Assembly (NCBI GenBank): GCA_964019335.1
Contig: OZ025665.1
Coordinates: 538,398 to 602,397, forward strand
Length of the DNA: 64,000 nucleotides
Direction of reading: 5' to 3'
Origin: Diplonema japonicum
Lineage: Eukaryota > Euglenozoa > Diplonemea > Diplonemida > Diplonemidae
The translations under genes were made by a program, and so were the position numbers. Positions 50,701 through 62,100 of the stretch are shown here, in pieces. Every line of letters begins with the position of its first letter. The first letter of the stretch is position 1. A model generated the notes under the pieces. It saw nothing but the letters and a program-made list of their open reading frames with translations, was not told where the DNA came from and searched no databases.

Positions 50701-51779
50701 ACACCGCGAGACGCGTTCCACCAGTGGGGCAGCGAACGCCAAGACATCCCGAGAATCCCCCCAACCCTCGCTTCGGAGATGAACTTCTCACCAACACAGT
50801 CGTCTTCAAGAAGCCAGGTCTTGGGAACGTTCAGCTCGTAGTTGACAATGCTCCCACGCCCTTCGCGGGTGCGGGTAGCTACACGGATGGTGATGCTCGG
50901 GTTGCCAATCTGGACAGCTTCGGGTGCAGGAAGATCATTGAGAGTGAGACACACACCTCGTGGGGAGTCTTTTTCGAAGACACCTAAGAGGTAAAGTTGT
51001 GCTGGGGTTTCGCCAAGCAGCATCTCAGGGGTGTATTCGTTCACGATGATGAACTCCCCTACTTCGCCCGACCACAAGTAGGGTACCGACCGCCATTGGC
51101 TGGGCGCGTCATGCCAGACTTTGTTCAGCAGCGATCCAAAACACGACTGCCCGATCAACGCCCATGATGCAGCGTCGCCTTCAAACCAGCTGTAAGGCAC
51201 GGTGCATCGTAGGTTGCGTATTTCACCGTCACCCCGTTCCCCCATGCGGGCAGCGACGTGTACTTCTATGTGTTTGTGGGAATGGCTGTGGACCGTGGGT
51301 TTCATAAGAGGCGGTGTTGAAGGGAGGGATTCCTTGTCGTCGGCTTCTTGTTGCATTTTTCTCAGCATAGCGATCATGGTCAGCAAGTCCGTTACTTCGT
51401 CACGTGAAAGTTCGAGCTGTTCTGTCAGAACTGTGTCGCCCTTCCCTGATTTCTCTTCTAAGAAGTTGATTTCATCGAGGATTTCAGTAACCTTGACCTC
51501 TTCTTCCAGTGCCGCCCTCAGGAGCTCGGAACCTCCGTTCGCAGATAGCCTTTCAAGTCTTTCGCGAATACTTGTCATTTTTGTTTTGAAGCATGCTGCC
51601 AGTTCGTACGCGGCCTGTCTTGTCTCGTTTTCTTCAATCTCGTCCTCTTGTTCTTCGTTGAAACTAATTTTCTGCTCCACCGTGCGTGGAGGGGACTCTT
51701 CTAGTTCTTGGGATTCATTCCCCGGCGAGAACTCCTCAAACGTATCGGGCATCACACCCTCCCCAGGGCTGCCTTCCAT
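47787..51779 (-). CDS. Large proline-rich protein with two duplicated module types
   Basis: A 1,330-residue intronless protein from the ATG at 51779. After an acidic N-terminal coiled region, residues about 170-280 and 290-390 are two copies of a roughly 95-residue module (EVHVAARMGERGDGEIRN...LYLLGVFEKD and ITIRVATRTREGRGSIVN...FYFLGIWEED). Further on are two copies of a 45-residue helical module: VDWERLITAFYQLHNPSKGG and VDWETRLVEFYKVHNPEKVK, each continuing to a KY ending. The pattern FY..HNP.K......LL..Y.GEE..LW..L..KY recurs, as I recall, in proteins of kinetoplastids and other protists. The rest is Pro/Lys-rich, disordered sequence and a C-terminal basic coiled coil (ILERQRMDVEERHHRLEMKL). 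Probably cytoskeletal; function unknown. Confidence 0.82.
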   Translation of the reverse strand: MEGSPGEGVMPDTFEEFSPGNESQELEESPPRTVEQKISFNEEQEDEIEENETRQAAYELAACFKTKMTSIRERLERLSANGGSELLRAALEEEVKVTEILDEINFLEEKSGKGDTVLTEQLELSRDEVTDLLTMIAMLRKMQQEADDKESLPSTPPLMKPTVHSHSHKHIEVHVAARMGERGDGEIRNLRCTVPYSWFEGDAASWALIGQSCFGSLLNKVWHDAPSQWRSVPYLWSGEVGEFIIVNEYTPEMLLGETPAQLYLLGVFEKDSPRGVCLTLNDLPAPEAVQIGNPSITIRVATRTREGRGSIVNYELNVPKTWLLEDDCVGEKFISEARVGGILGMSWRSLPHWWNASRGVFVTEEPYELAAMGRIPQFYFLGIWEEDHNSPRSTGMGVRELPPPVPPGTVIDEHSESPPREPTPQRETTPIRDPTPQREPTPLREVTPQRELEEPTPQARGVDWERLITAFYQLHNPSKGGSISMLLQKYEGEESKLWNMLLEKYNLNEENWNQPPLPKPAYVAPPEHMQAPPAASIPAPIPAPIPAPVPEPMPLAAPPASPHSVDWETRLVEFYKVHNPEKVKKVQQLLSQFQGEEENLWNALQNKYSQSFKEPPTPEPACTPQPVIPATTAIPSPTSWPPIAKKPAAKPSPKMATPTSSTPAPKPTVPTPTSRRTGSPTARPKGVSPVRGKPKRDPPKEVKRESQPTPEPVLTEEELIELQIQELQMKKVELLKNKIPEQEKKPKEREESLPKTEPQHMKKESVPKPAPRGRTPKKIQGSTTGTPKEVKRAVTPTQRRGRIGATSAKTPVRKQPVEVLKEKVDNNTKEHEKEKEREKEKEREKPQPRWTTGNAVSAHHPKTDKKKFGAPQGKLPNWSGVKPRTSAGSRKSTPAPVPAPQTCAPHQAPQAQVQRSTTTTYINNTAYDVPDVTPPTVPLSPTQILEQQKEVELPPPKAVASPVRGVSQSSLQEVQEGLPNPLSPQHHDSEQKKRSSTPATPEKPYAALINAALQMEPVEMDEEPKEEAKVSEKPPPQEPSPVVPAATPEPTPTPAPVTAPPATQPVAQKKPFSKKSPKPGVKKAAPAPPPVQSAPPAHVPTRSRSIGSRKVTSVEVCTLNKVHSQQPKKVFYQAPRPRSRTPNRDPATEQVLKRERELNWKAPMTQGARGPLTAMERFELSLREKGVEQELVLERAEQMRKAENKAIRILERQRMDVEERHHRLEMKLEREEMLERKREEIRATREQKQRITREWQMKRQTSAPQSATRSQTDTRHAGATAEYETYYTAHYAVEEEVPPFNSPPRTRGTAYQLNGDGVPVWYAAVRGKYE

Positions 51780-53204
51780 GTTTTTTTTTTTTTTTTCTCT
51801 TTCTCCTTCTCCCTCCTGTTAGCTTTTTTTTCTTTGTATCCTGCTTTTAATAAAACACAGGGGGGAAGAGGGGAGGGGGCAGGGGCGGTTTTGTTATATG
51901 ACACAATCCAGCTTTTTTTTTTTTTTTTTAATTATTGCCCGAGAACAACATATCCCCCGCACCCCGCTAATTAGCCGGTTCCTATGTGTTTTCATTAAGT
52001 GCAGAGTATTCCAAGTAAAAAGATAATATAAAAGGAAGCACACCCAGGAACCCACCACGAATGAAATAAAAGACAAGTATTTACGTAATGGCAGCTTTGC
52101 TGGTCTGGACTGCTCGGGTTCGCGTTTCGTAATTTCTTTTTTTTTTTTTTTTTTGCTATGTTCAGCATTACCCTGTAATAATAAGGAAACAAAGAAATGG
52201 GCTGTCGTGGAGTAGCGTACCAGGGTGGGAGTAGAAACTTGGAGAGAGGTTTTATAAACCCCCAAAAACACGTTGCCAACCGTCCCCCCCCTGCATTGTC
52301 CAAGGGGAAAAAAAAAAGGGAAAAAAAAAGGAAAAAAAAATGCCTTCTTTCTTCTTCTTCTTCTTCTTCTTCTTCTTCTTCTTCTCCTCCTCCCCCGAAC
52401 CGTGGAGCAGTTCTTTCACCAAAGGGATGGTTCAGCAAGAGGGGAAAAAAAAAAAAAAAAAAAAAAAATACACAGGGCTTGAAGGAATGGCCTCATGGGA
52501 AGAGAGAGAGAGAGGCGGGGAAAGAAGCAGTTTGAAATAAGAGGGGATGGGAGTGAAACAGGGATGTGAACTGAAGACATAAATAAACATGTGCGGGAGG
52601 GGGAGTAGGGGGGGGGGGGGGGGGGGACGAGGCACTTGAAACCACAAGGAAGAAACGAATATATTATTTTTCTTCTTTGCCCCACTCATGTGGCCCTTCC
52701 CCCTTCTTCACTTTTTACAAAGTTTTTTTTTTTTTCTTCTCTGCTGTTCTCTTTCTGCTTTTTCAAGATGAGAACAGTAATCTTACCAACCAGTGGAAAA
52801 GGAAAGGGAGGGGGGGACCACATCAAATTGTGTTTTTTCTTCTTCTTTCTCTTCTTCCGGAATTGTGTATACTTTTATTTATTATTAATTTTCCCCGTTT
52901 CTTTTTCTTGTTCCTTCCTCCCCAAACCATGCACTCCTCCCTAAGCTAACCTTTCGGGCTCTGAATCAGTAGATGCAGAGAGGGGGCCCAAAGAGTGAAG
53001 ATTTCCTGTTCTCGAGCCAAAAGAAAAAAAAGGGAGGAAGAAAGTCAACTGAGGAAAAAAAAAAGGGGGAGGAAACAAGAGACTTGAAATCAGCAACAGA
53101 AAAAAAAGGGGAGGGGGAGAGTGGGAACTACAAAAGAAACCAAACTTTTTTTTTCTTCCTTATTTTGAGAACTGCACTATGGTTTAGATTTTTTTTTTTT
53201 TCAT

Positions 53205-53237
<33 letters not shown>

Positions 53238-53570
53238 ATGTTGTGAACTGGAAGTGAGCAAGGTAAAATGCTCTGGGAAAGAAAGAAAGTTAAGAAAAAG
53301 GCAAAAAAAAAAAGGGAAGAAAAAAGAACAGCGTGCTAAGATTTTGTTGTTTGTTGAACTTACACCCCCCCCCCCCCCCCCCCCATTTACATTCCCTTTT
53401 TTATTGATTTTTTAAAAAAAGAAAGGAGAAACAAAAAGAAAAGTATAAAGTAGCACACGTTAACTCTTTTCCTTTTAACTTTTTTTTTTCTCTCTCTCTC
53501 TCAACACCTTTTTTTTAAAACTTTTTTGCCCCGCCCCACGCCCCCTTTTTTTTAAATAAAAACTAAGATT
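51780..53570. other. Intergenic region with a possible small transcript
   Basis: Mostly homopolymers. An island at about 51940-52290 has ordinary composition and follows the acceptor at 52291-52292. It contains, in a frame without an ATG, a membrane-like stretch (LSFISFVVGSWVCFLLYYLF) and a GTAATG...AAAG segment like the cis-introns. A small gene is possible but unproven. Confidence 0.4.
52291..52292 (-). promoter_or_regulatory. Trans-splice-like acceptor without a long gene
   Basis: Minus strand: three T runs separated by C (CCTTTTTTTTTCCC), then CCCCTTGGACAATGCAG. Confidence 0.4.
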
Positions 53571-54438
53571 TTACAAAGATTGGCCGGCTAGTTTCGACTG
53601 GTGTTTTTTTTTTTCTCATTTTTTTTTTTTTTCTTATATACCTGATAATATTTATACTTCTCGGTGAGGGAATTTTCTTGGAGGAAATTCTTGACCGGAC
53701 CAAGGCAAATTTCGAAGTGTTCTTGTGTCAATTTTAGGGTAGATAACTCTGATGTAGCCACAACGTCAGCCACAGCGTCATGCTGGTTAAGGAATTCGAG
53801 GTCACCTATGAGCTCTCCAGAAGAAAGTACACAGACCTCCTCTTCTTCGTGTGACTCGGTCTCACCAATAACCTTTGCAGTACCAGTCACAATTATGTGA
53901 AGGCACGAAGGTGTGTCGCCTTTCTTTAAGAGGGTTTCACCCTTGCCGAAAGTACACGGGGAAAGAGCGTCTGCAAGATGGTCTTGTTGCCAAGGGGTCA
54001 TTGATTTGAGGAATGGAACGGCGGCGAGAGATTTTTTGCAAAGTTCCCGCTTGCTTTGGCTGGCCTTCATGACGATGTGCCGGTAGGTTCCTCTGCCAAG
54101 TCTCCAGCACGTGCATTCTTCTGAAGATACGATGACAGATGCTGCTGTCCTGCATGCGTACATCAGTTCCATTTCACCGAAGCCTTCTCCACTCTTGAAC
54201 GAGGTGACCTTCACAGAGTCCTTTACAATATCCACTTCACCTGTTTCTATTATGTACCAGTGTTCGCCTCCCACGTCGTTCTGGACCATCACCTGGGTGT
54301 CTTTGGGGTAGACTACCTTCTCCATAGCGTCCACGACCACCTGCATCGCCTCTGAGTTCCCCTTCAATGCCGAGAACAGAATATTCTTCCCCAACACCGC
54401 TTCGATCGTTTTCCGTTCCGACTCTTGTTTTTCGATCA

Positions 54439-54487
<49 letters not shown>

Positions 54488-56706
54488 GAAAATTGAACAC
54501 AAACCACTGGTGTGAAATCGTCATCTTCGTGGACCTCAGCGGACACCGCTCCTCTTTTAGCTGCAGGGGGTTGTGGGATGGTTGATTTTGGTGTGTCTGA
54601 CAGAGTTTCCGAGTTGGTGTCAGCTGTTGCGGAATCACCGAACGCGAAATCATCGAATTTGTTTTTGTAGTACGTGTACTCTGTTGAGTCGGCCTTCTCT
54701 TTGAGGAGATCGGAGATAGACCCGAGGACCCTTTCAAAGTGCGTTCTGTGTAGTTTTCCCGTGACAACCTCCTCGCTTGTGGCGACAACGTCGGCAACCG
54801 TCGCGTGTTTGTTGAGGAACTCTAGCTCGCCCACCACGGATCCCTTTGAGAAGGAACAGACGAATATTTCCTTCCCGTTCTCATCACGTCCTATGACGTC
54901 GACAGTTCCCTTCAGAATGATGTGCATCCAGTCGGGTGTTTCACCGTGGGCTAGCAGTTTATCGCCTTTTGTGTAATGGTCTTCTGTCAATGCATCTGCT
55001 ATCATCATCCGCCGATCGGGTGCTGTGTTTGCAAGGAGATCAACACCGTTGAGGAGCTCTATGACCTCCTCCCGGCGTTTTGTGACGCCGCGCATTACGA
55101 CTGCTTTGTACGTGTTTCTTTCGATTTTCCACGCTACGAGTTTTCCGGATTTTGCCCGAACGGTTGCTCTGCAAGGCTGGTCATACATGAGCTCGAGCTC
55201 TCCGATTGATTCCCCCTTTGTGAGGACGCATATGGTTTCTTCATTACGGGTAACAAGCGCGTCGCCTTGGGTTATGATGAACAGGAACTGACCGGTCTCG
55301 CCTTGCTTCAAGATGATCTGGTCTTCCTCGAACTCTTCCCTTGCCATGACATCGACGATGACGGAGCGTTCGGTGTCGTGAAGGGACTTGAACAAACTGT
55401 GCATGTTTACAACGGAGAACAACAGTTCACGGTCGGAGTCGGTTTTGTCAACGACGACCGGGACGTAGTTGCTGTCCACGGGGTTGTTGTCGGACACTGC
55501 GACGCGTCGGAGACCGTCGGTGGTTTTTCTTTTGATTTCTTTTGGGGTCGCTGCAGGGGATTCGCATTCTGTCGATTCTTTTTCATCTGCGTCTCCGAAC
55601 GCGAACCCTTGCACGAACTTCACGGTCCCGTCTTCGTTTGTCGTTACGTTTTCGTTGTAGTAATCGTAGCTGCTCTCCTTTGCCTTGTCTGTTAAGAACG
55701 ATTTGACAGACCCCATGCACATTTCAAAATGTGCTTTGTGGAGTCTTAAGGAAGTTACGTCGCCTTCTGCTACAACATCTGCGACGCATTTATGCCCGTG
55801 GAGGAATTCCAGCTCCCCCACGCTCGCCCCGCGGGTGAATGTTGCGACTTCTGATAAATGATCATTTTTCTTCCCCATGACCTTCACTGTTCCCGACGAG
55901 ATGATGTGCATCCATTCTCCTTCCGAACCGAATTTGATGAGCTTGTCGCCTGATTTGTAATGGCAGAGTTCCAAGGCGTCTGCGAGAGTGCTTTTTTGGT
56001 ACTCGGTGAGCGTGGAGAGAAACCCGACGGAATTCAACAATTCCTTGTATTCTTTTTGCCGTTCAATCTGTACTTGCATGACGATTACCTTGAATGTCGT
56101 GCGTCCGAGGGAGAAACATGTTGTCGGTTGCTTCGCGCACACCGTCGCTACACATGTTGTTGAGTACATGAGCTCCAGCTCGCCGAAACCCTGTCCGGGA
56201 CCGAACGTGGCTACGGTTTCCGACCCTTTAATTATGTCAACCTTCCCTTCTGAAACTATATAGTACTTTCCTGTTGAATCTTCGTTTTGCGTTAGGATAT
56301 TAACGCCGTCTTCGAAGCGCTCCTCCACCATGGCTGCGATGACGGTTTGTAGGTCCGCTTGTCTCAAAGAGCTGAACAGTGGGTTCTTGGTCAGTGTCTC
56401 CTTCAGCCTGTTTATTTGATCTGTTGTTTTTGGGATATCCACGTATCTGTGTTCTCCTATTGAGTCTACCTCTTGGCTTACACCTCTTCTTCTTATTGTA
56501 GTCCGCCTTCTTAACATGTCTTCCTTCTCCGTTTTTGCGTCCTGGCCGGTGCCATCGTCTGCTTTATCGCCAAAGCTGAATCCTCTTTCCGGTTCCGACA
56601 CTTTCTGCGGAACCTCCTCGGTGGGGACCGTTGTTTCCTTTTTCTCGCCTTTTGCCGGTTCCTCGCCGTGCTCGGGTTTTGCGTTTGTGCTTCCGCCGCA
56701 ACCCAT
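53571..56706 (-). CDS. Protein with six cyclic-nucleotide-binding domains, three exons
   Basis: Exons are 54505-56706, 53642-54439 and 53571-53597; introns are 65 and 44 bases; 1,008 residues. It begins MGCGGS, a probable N-myristoylation and palmitoylation signal. Three tandem modules follow, each with two CNB domains as in a PKA regulatory subunit: GQGFGELELMYSTTCVATV / ASVGELEFLHGHKCVADVV; ESIGELELMYDQPCRATVRA / SVVGELEFLNKHATVADVV; EGFGEMELMYACRTAASV / ELIGDLEFLNQHDAVADVV. Modules are joined by linkers with FAFGDA-type motifs; a matching YTYYKNKF / YKYYQSKL follows each. At the phosphate-binding position, where PKA has Arg (PRAA), all six domains have something else. No kinase-inhibitor site was seen. 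It may bind a different nucleotide or nucleoside. The splice at FTPV|VIEKQ is confirmed by homology to VPVVVDKT in module 2. Confidence 0.88.
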
Positions 56707-57119
56707 TTTTTTTGGATTGTTTTTCTTTTTTTTTTTTTTTTTGTGGTTTGTTTTATATTATTTATTTCTTTTTTTTTTTTTCTTTTTTGGCGTTTCTTCG
56801 TGCGGGGACCTTCCTCCCCTTCCGCCCTTGACGAACCTCCTCCCTCCCCCCCCCTCTTTTTGTCTTCCCTGTATTGATGATGATTTGATAGTAAAAACAA
56901 GGAGGGAATTTATAAAAAAAAAAAAAAAATTGTTTCTCCTCCCTTCATCCCATCTCATTTCCGCGTCCCCGGAAAAGTGTCTAAGTACTCAGGTATAGGG
57001 GCGGGCTGGCGCCGTGTAGGGGTTGCCGGCTTAGGGTTATCTATCTGACCTGTGAGCGGAGGGAAAAAAAAAAAAAAAATACATTTTAGAAGCGGAAGGA
57101 GAAGGGGAAAAAAAAATTG
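56707..57119. other. Intergenic region
   Basis: T-rich tract with ATACAG at about 56871, a likely acceptor for the CNB gene, and a GC-rich patch near 57000 that can form a weak GCTGGC/GCCGGC stem. No gene supported. Confidence 0.5.
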
Positions 57120-58500
57120 TCACATGTCCTTCAGCTTCATGGCATAAAGGTGGAGGAACTGCCCTTGGTTGAGCTGGGGCACTGTCGGGTCATGGAGAAC
57201 ATGCTCGAAATCGGTTTTCAAAGCGTTTGGAAAGCAGCTGAGAAGCTCATTGTATGTGACATTGCCGTCTTGATTCGAGTCGCAATTGTGAAACGCGTGT
57301 TCGGACTGGAGAAGGTCGTCGTAAAGAGTTGCGAAAGAGGGTCGAAGGGAGGGGTCCGCTGCCCAGCATCGGACCATAAAATAAATCAGAAAATCCTGGT
57401 GGAGGATGCCCTTTGTGTCTGGCCGTTTTTCGTCCAGTATAAACGGGATTTTGTGGAGGTCTTCGCTGGGCCACGGATCCTTGTTCGCAGCAATCTCGAA
57501 CAACACCATCGCGAAGGAGAACACATCGCACCGTTCGTCATACACGCCACTCCACACCTCAGGTGCAATCCAACCCGTTGTCCCCATCTCCGTCGTTCTT
57601 CGTGCACTCCTCGACGACAACTTCGTTCGGAACGGTTTCATTAAAAACGGTTGCCGTTTGTGGATGAACCCTGCGGTGCCGAAATCGATTAGAGACACGT
57701 TTAAAACAGGCTTTGCCGTTACGTCTACCACGATGTTCATGGATTTAACATCTCTGTGCATCACGCCCGATCCATGCACATCCTTCAGAACGCGTGTCAC
57801 ACTTTTCATCACGAGAAATTTCTCTCGCATTGAAAGCGATCCTTCTTTAACCAGTTCGAACAGAGACCGGCCTTCGATGTACTCGTACACCAGTGCATAC
57901 CCCAGTGAAGGGGTGTGGGTTGCTACCCCGACAATACGGGGGACCGAGGGGTTTCCCCTCAGGGCGTGTATAATTTCGACCTCATTGTGGATTGACCATG
58001 CTGCGTGTATTCCCTTCCAACCGGTGCCTTTTATGGTGCACATAACACTGCGCCCGTCGGCTGTTTCTATAATATCTGTGTAGACCGGGGTGTGGTTCTG
58101 GGCAGTGCCCCCGAGCTTCGTCATTTTTGTTACGTCCAAACCATTTCTAAACTCCACCGGGTTCACTTTCTTCGCCATGGTCAGTGTCCTATTCAGGATG
58201 TAGCTCACTGCAATTCTGTTCCCCGCGTACAATAACGGGGGGACAAGGAGCCCTCCCCAAATAAGAGGGTCCATTTTTTTTTTTTCTTTTTTCCTTTCTT
58301 CTTCCCCCCCTTTTTCTTTTCGGATAAATACCATCAAGCCAATCTGCTACCCTGTCCCCCCACTTGTGCATCTCGCCTCTTAAATCCTCTGCCTTCTTCA
58401 CATCCCCTTTGTTGTTCGCGGTTGTGATCGCTTCCATGAACTGCCTGCTCACGCGGCGTACCTCATCCCCAGTTAGCTTTTGCAACGGTTTTTTGTGCAT
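57120..58500 (-). CDS. Membrane-linked protein kinase with an EF-hand, two exons
   Basis: Exon 1 is 58332-58500 and exon 2 is 57120-58252, with a 79-base intron; 433 residues. Exon 1 encodes a short helical domain (EVRRVSRQFMEAITTANN). Exon 2 starts with a hydrophobic segment (GLLVPPLLYAGNRIAVSYIL), probably a membrane anchor, then a complete kinase domain: ATP-site Lys in VMCTIKGTGW, MHRDVKSMNIVV, LIDFGTAGF, TTGWIAPEVW, DVFSFAMVLFEIA. The WIAPEVW and DVFSFAMVLFE segments resemble TKL kinases. The C-terminus holds one EF-hand loop (DSNQDGNVTYNE). Calcium control is therefore plausible. The exon 1 link rests on frame agreement and on the acceptor at 58502; a start at 58275 (MDPLIWGG) is the alternative. 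Confidence 0.8.
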
Positions 58501-58501
58501 T

Positions 58502-58503
58502 CT
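58502..58503 (-). promoter_or_regulatory. Trans-splice acceptor one base before the kinase ATG
   Basis: Minus strand: T run, ACTCACCCTTTTCAG, A, ATG. Confidence 0.6.
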
Positions 58504-58857
58504 GAAAAGGGTGAGTAAAAAAAAAAAATATATATGAGTTAAAGGAGGCCGGTGTTGGCGGCGCCCTGCTGAGGAAAAAAAGGACAAAGAAAAAAAAAAA
58601 TGTCGAAGGTTAACCCTTACGCAACCAAGGTCGTTGGTTCATTTTATTTGGGCACAGGGACAACGAAGCTGCATTAGGGCTAAGCCAAGGACGAAGAAGA
58701 AGAAAAAAGGGGGCGAACCCCACTTGAGGAGCCCTCCAGGAAATCGTCAGGACCAATTGTGGCAAAAGGTCTGATCTACCGCAGGTAAGACCACGTCACT
58801 GTCGATCAAAGCAATAAGCTTCCTGTCATGAGGGACTGCAGGCGACCTGATTGACAG

Positions 58858-58888
58858 CTCCAACTTCTAGTCGACGCTCAAGTTGGAG
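58858..58888 (-). other. Nine-base-pair hairpin
   Basis: CTCCAACTT and AAGTTGGAG, loop of 13 bases, 13 bases inside the predicted start of a transcript. Confidence 0.45.
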
Positions 58889-58900
58889 TACTGCCAGATG

Positions 58901-58902
58901 CT
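58901..58902 (-). promoter_or_regulatory. Trans-splice-like acceptor without a long gene
   Basis: Minus strand: TTATTTTTTTCCCACTTTTC followed by CCCAG. Confidence 0.4.
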
Positions 58903-59121
58903 GGGGAAAAGTGGGAAAAAAATAATTCAGGCTTTTCAAAGAAAATGGAATAATTCACTATGAGAAAAAAGCAGCCTATCACAAGAGAGAAGAAGAAGAA
59001 GAAAAAAAAAAGGGGGGGAACCAAGAGCAAAAATCCAGCTGTAAAGAAGACTTTTGAAAAAAGGGGGAAAAAAGTGAGCAAAAGAAAGCGGAAGCTGTTC
59101 AATTTTTTTTTTCCCTCCATC

Positions 59122-62100
59122 TCAAGAAATCTTGGGCAACGACGACCCCGAGAGCGCAGGCACGAATGGTTTCACGGCTTCTACATAGCAACCAGAAAGG
59201 ACGTCTGGGGTGGGCATACGGGGTTGAGGGGTCCAGGCTCGGGGGTGTTGATGTGTGACGGCTACGAGCTCTTGAAGAATACTATGTTCATGCGCTTTGA
59301 CCTCCTCGAGGCGTCGTTTCCATGGCAGCTTTGAGTCGGAGCTCAGATCTGCGAAGTTCTTGATCAGCCCAGCAGTTGCGGTGGTGTTCTGATCGGGGTT
59401 GTTAATCACCGAGTTTTCAAAAGCGGCAATGCTGCATAACGTGCTCTTCTGAGCAGCCGTAAGAGAACTATTCGACTGTATTGCCTCCAAAGGATTGCTC
59501 GGTGGTTGGCTCACAGCAAATGTTTTTGCGACCACAGGCGGCGGCTTGCTCTTCGCCACGTCGAGCAAAGGAAACGTTGCCGCTTTACGCGCCACCACCC
59601 TGTTGGCCTGCCGCTGTTGTTTCCTCTGTTTACTTATTGCGACCATGCTCCATGTGATTTTTTGGTTGGAGAGAACTCTGGCGTTCTCGATCTTGCTTGA
59701 CTGTACGGCTTTGTAAACCTTCTCCCTTGCGCATGTAATCGCTTCTCGGGTCTTCACCACCGCCTCGCGATTTATTTGATGCTCTCTGTCTTGGAGCTGT
59801 TTGACCCTGTGGAGTCTGTACTCGAGCTTCCCCTTGGCGTCAAGAGCGGTACGGATCCTCTCTGCCATGATCTCTGTGGCGAGCATCTTCTTCGACATCG
59901 ATGTGCGTTCAACGGACTCGATTTTTTTGATTTTTTCGAAGTTTTCGTGTTCCTCGATGCTGGTTTGTGCCTGGACGCTGTTCACCCGTTTCCACAGTTT
60001 TGCTGCCCGCTGCTCGTAGCTGGAGTCTTGCGCATGGCGTTCCGAAGACGACGGGTGGAACTTCGTGCTGCGCAATGTTCCGGAAACCGTGTTCGGGTTC
60101 GAAACAGACGAAGGCGGTGGCTTCGCCGTAAACGCCGTGAAACCCAAATGAGATCTAAGCGGAAACCCAATCGAGTCCACCCACGAGTGGGTGTCCTCAT
60201 CAAACGGACCGTGCGGACACAGATACAGCTCCGCTGGTTCATTACACTGCTCGGACGTTGATTGTTCGGAAGGCGACTTCTTAAGAGGTGCGATGCGGCT
60301 TTGCGGGATGTTACTTATAACTTTATGGACCGGTACATGCCCGAACCCCAGGGGCTTTCTTAAAGGAATCTCCTCGTGGGTTATTAGAGGCGGTGCGTAT
60401 GGAGACGGAGATGGGGGCGATTCACCACTGTCCTCTTTTTGCACAATTACTATCTTCTCCACTATCTTTTCGACAACCTTGTTGTTGTTGTCGCTGTTCT
60501 TCTGAGCCTCTGCGAGTCTTCCAAGCTCTATCAAGCTTTTTGCCTCAAATTCTTGTAGTTTTTGTTTCCCCGTACTGACGTAGTTTCGCAAGCTGACCAA
60601 GCCTCCTCGAATCTTTTTCGCCTCCGATTTCAATTGCACGGCGTGTTCGAGCTGTTCCTCTGTGAGCCCTCTCACGACAACCTGGGTCGCCACTTCTTCC
60701 TTTCCCTGTTCCTCCCGTTCTTCCCGCACCTCTTCAGGTGGGGTAATTTCCTTCTCTTCTTCAGTTGAACCCGAGTTGCTCACAGGCACCTCATCAACAA
60801 CATCGTGTAGTTCTGGTTCTGACGACGCTGGACGGGATGATGGTGGCGAAGAGTGCCATGACGCTTCCTCGCTTGGCTGCATGATTCGAGTGTCCTCTCG
60901 TTGCAGCTCCTTAGGTGGTGGTGGGGGTGGCGTCGGCGGCGGCAGTGGCGGTGGCGGTGGAAGGGGTAAAGGATCCGGTTTTTTCGGCAAATCCGGCAGT
61001 TTTTCCGGTTGACTCTGTTCGACCCCCGGCTGCGCCTCCTTCGGCACGTCCACCGTCTTTGTTTTTCGAATGAGGTTGATGAACTTGTTTTGTTTCGTCC
61101 GCATGTTGCTGAGAAGCATGTCGGTTTTGCAGCTTTGCTCCTTCAGCTTCTCGATGATCGCTTTCTCGGAATCTTCCTGCCGCTGTTTTTCAGCCTCGTG
61201 GTTCGCTTGAAGCTTGACCTCGATGACGCTTTTCCTCAAATTCGACGTGTGGTGAGGGACACGGAGCTTCTTGTTGAGGAGGCCCGAGAGGAAGCTTGGG
61301 TCGTGGATGTCGCCTGTTTCAGGGAGAAAATTTGCTTTTTTGAGGATTTCGCAACTGACACCGTATTCTTCTGCAAGAGCGGACAGCGTGTCGGTGGAAG
61401 CAACCATGTGAACTACGTACTCCTGCCGACGTTCTCTCGTCAGGGCGTGGACGTCGTGGAGTGCTGCAATCGCTGTCATTGTCAAAGGTATGACCACGCC
61501 CGTGGCAATAGGAAGCACTTCGTCCTCAAAGACAACCTCAAGCTGCGTATTGGTATCCAGTAGTTGGCTCACATTCGTGTCAAACTTCTCTGCAAGATCC
61601 ACCAACGTGTCGCCTTCTTGCGTAATGTACACAAAGGCTCCTGGGGCGCCGTCGGGAACGATATCTTCCACCCGTGTGGGTTTTGTCGCTTCCAGTTCGT
61701 TTTTTTCCTTGTTCAGCTGTTCCACGCGCAGTTGTTCAGCTTCGAGCTGTTCTTGAAACCTCACGGCGTCGATCTCCAAGGTGGACTGCCTGAGGCGTTC
61801 CACGGTTTCTTTCACCGTTTCCAGTTCTTCGTCCTTCTCGAAGATCTCCTCCTCGAGCTTTTTTATCTGAACCGCCGCATTTTGTTTGATCTCTGTGACC
61901 TCGTGGTGGTGTTTGGTTTGCATCTCCATCTGTTCGGAATGCTTTCTGGACTCCACTTCTCTGAGCGCTTCTTGGATGGCTCTGTCCTGGTCTTCTTTGA
62001 TCTTATCAGGGTTGAGGTCGGGGTGCATAAGATGCGTTTCTAAGTTGTCGGTCACCGGCCTGTCTATCTTACGAGCACGGTCGGGCGATGCGACTGATTC

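Larger units (their letters stand above)
58501..59121. other. Intergenic region with a structured island
   Basis: About 58600-58900 has ordinary composition and several perfect stems: 58623-58639, 58768-58792 and 58858-58888. It follows an acceptor at 58901-58902. Frames are short; one without an ATG reads AVPHDRKLIALIDSD, which could be a remnant of a coding element. No known RNA recognised. Confidence 0.45.

Noticed and set aside
52920-53020. Possible U2 snRNA from a CTTTTGGCT match
   Set aside because: Only nine bases agree and the branch-pairing GUAGUA segment is absent.
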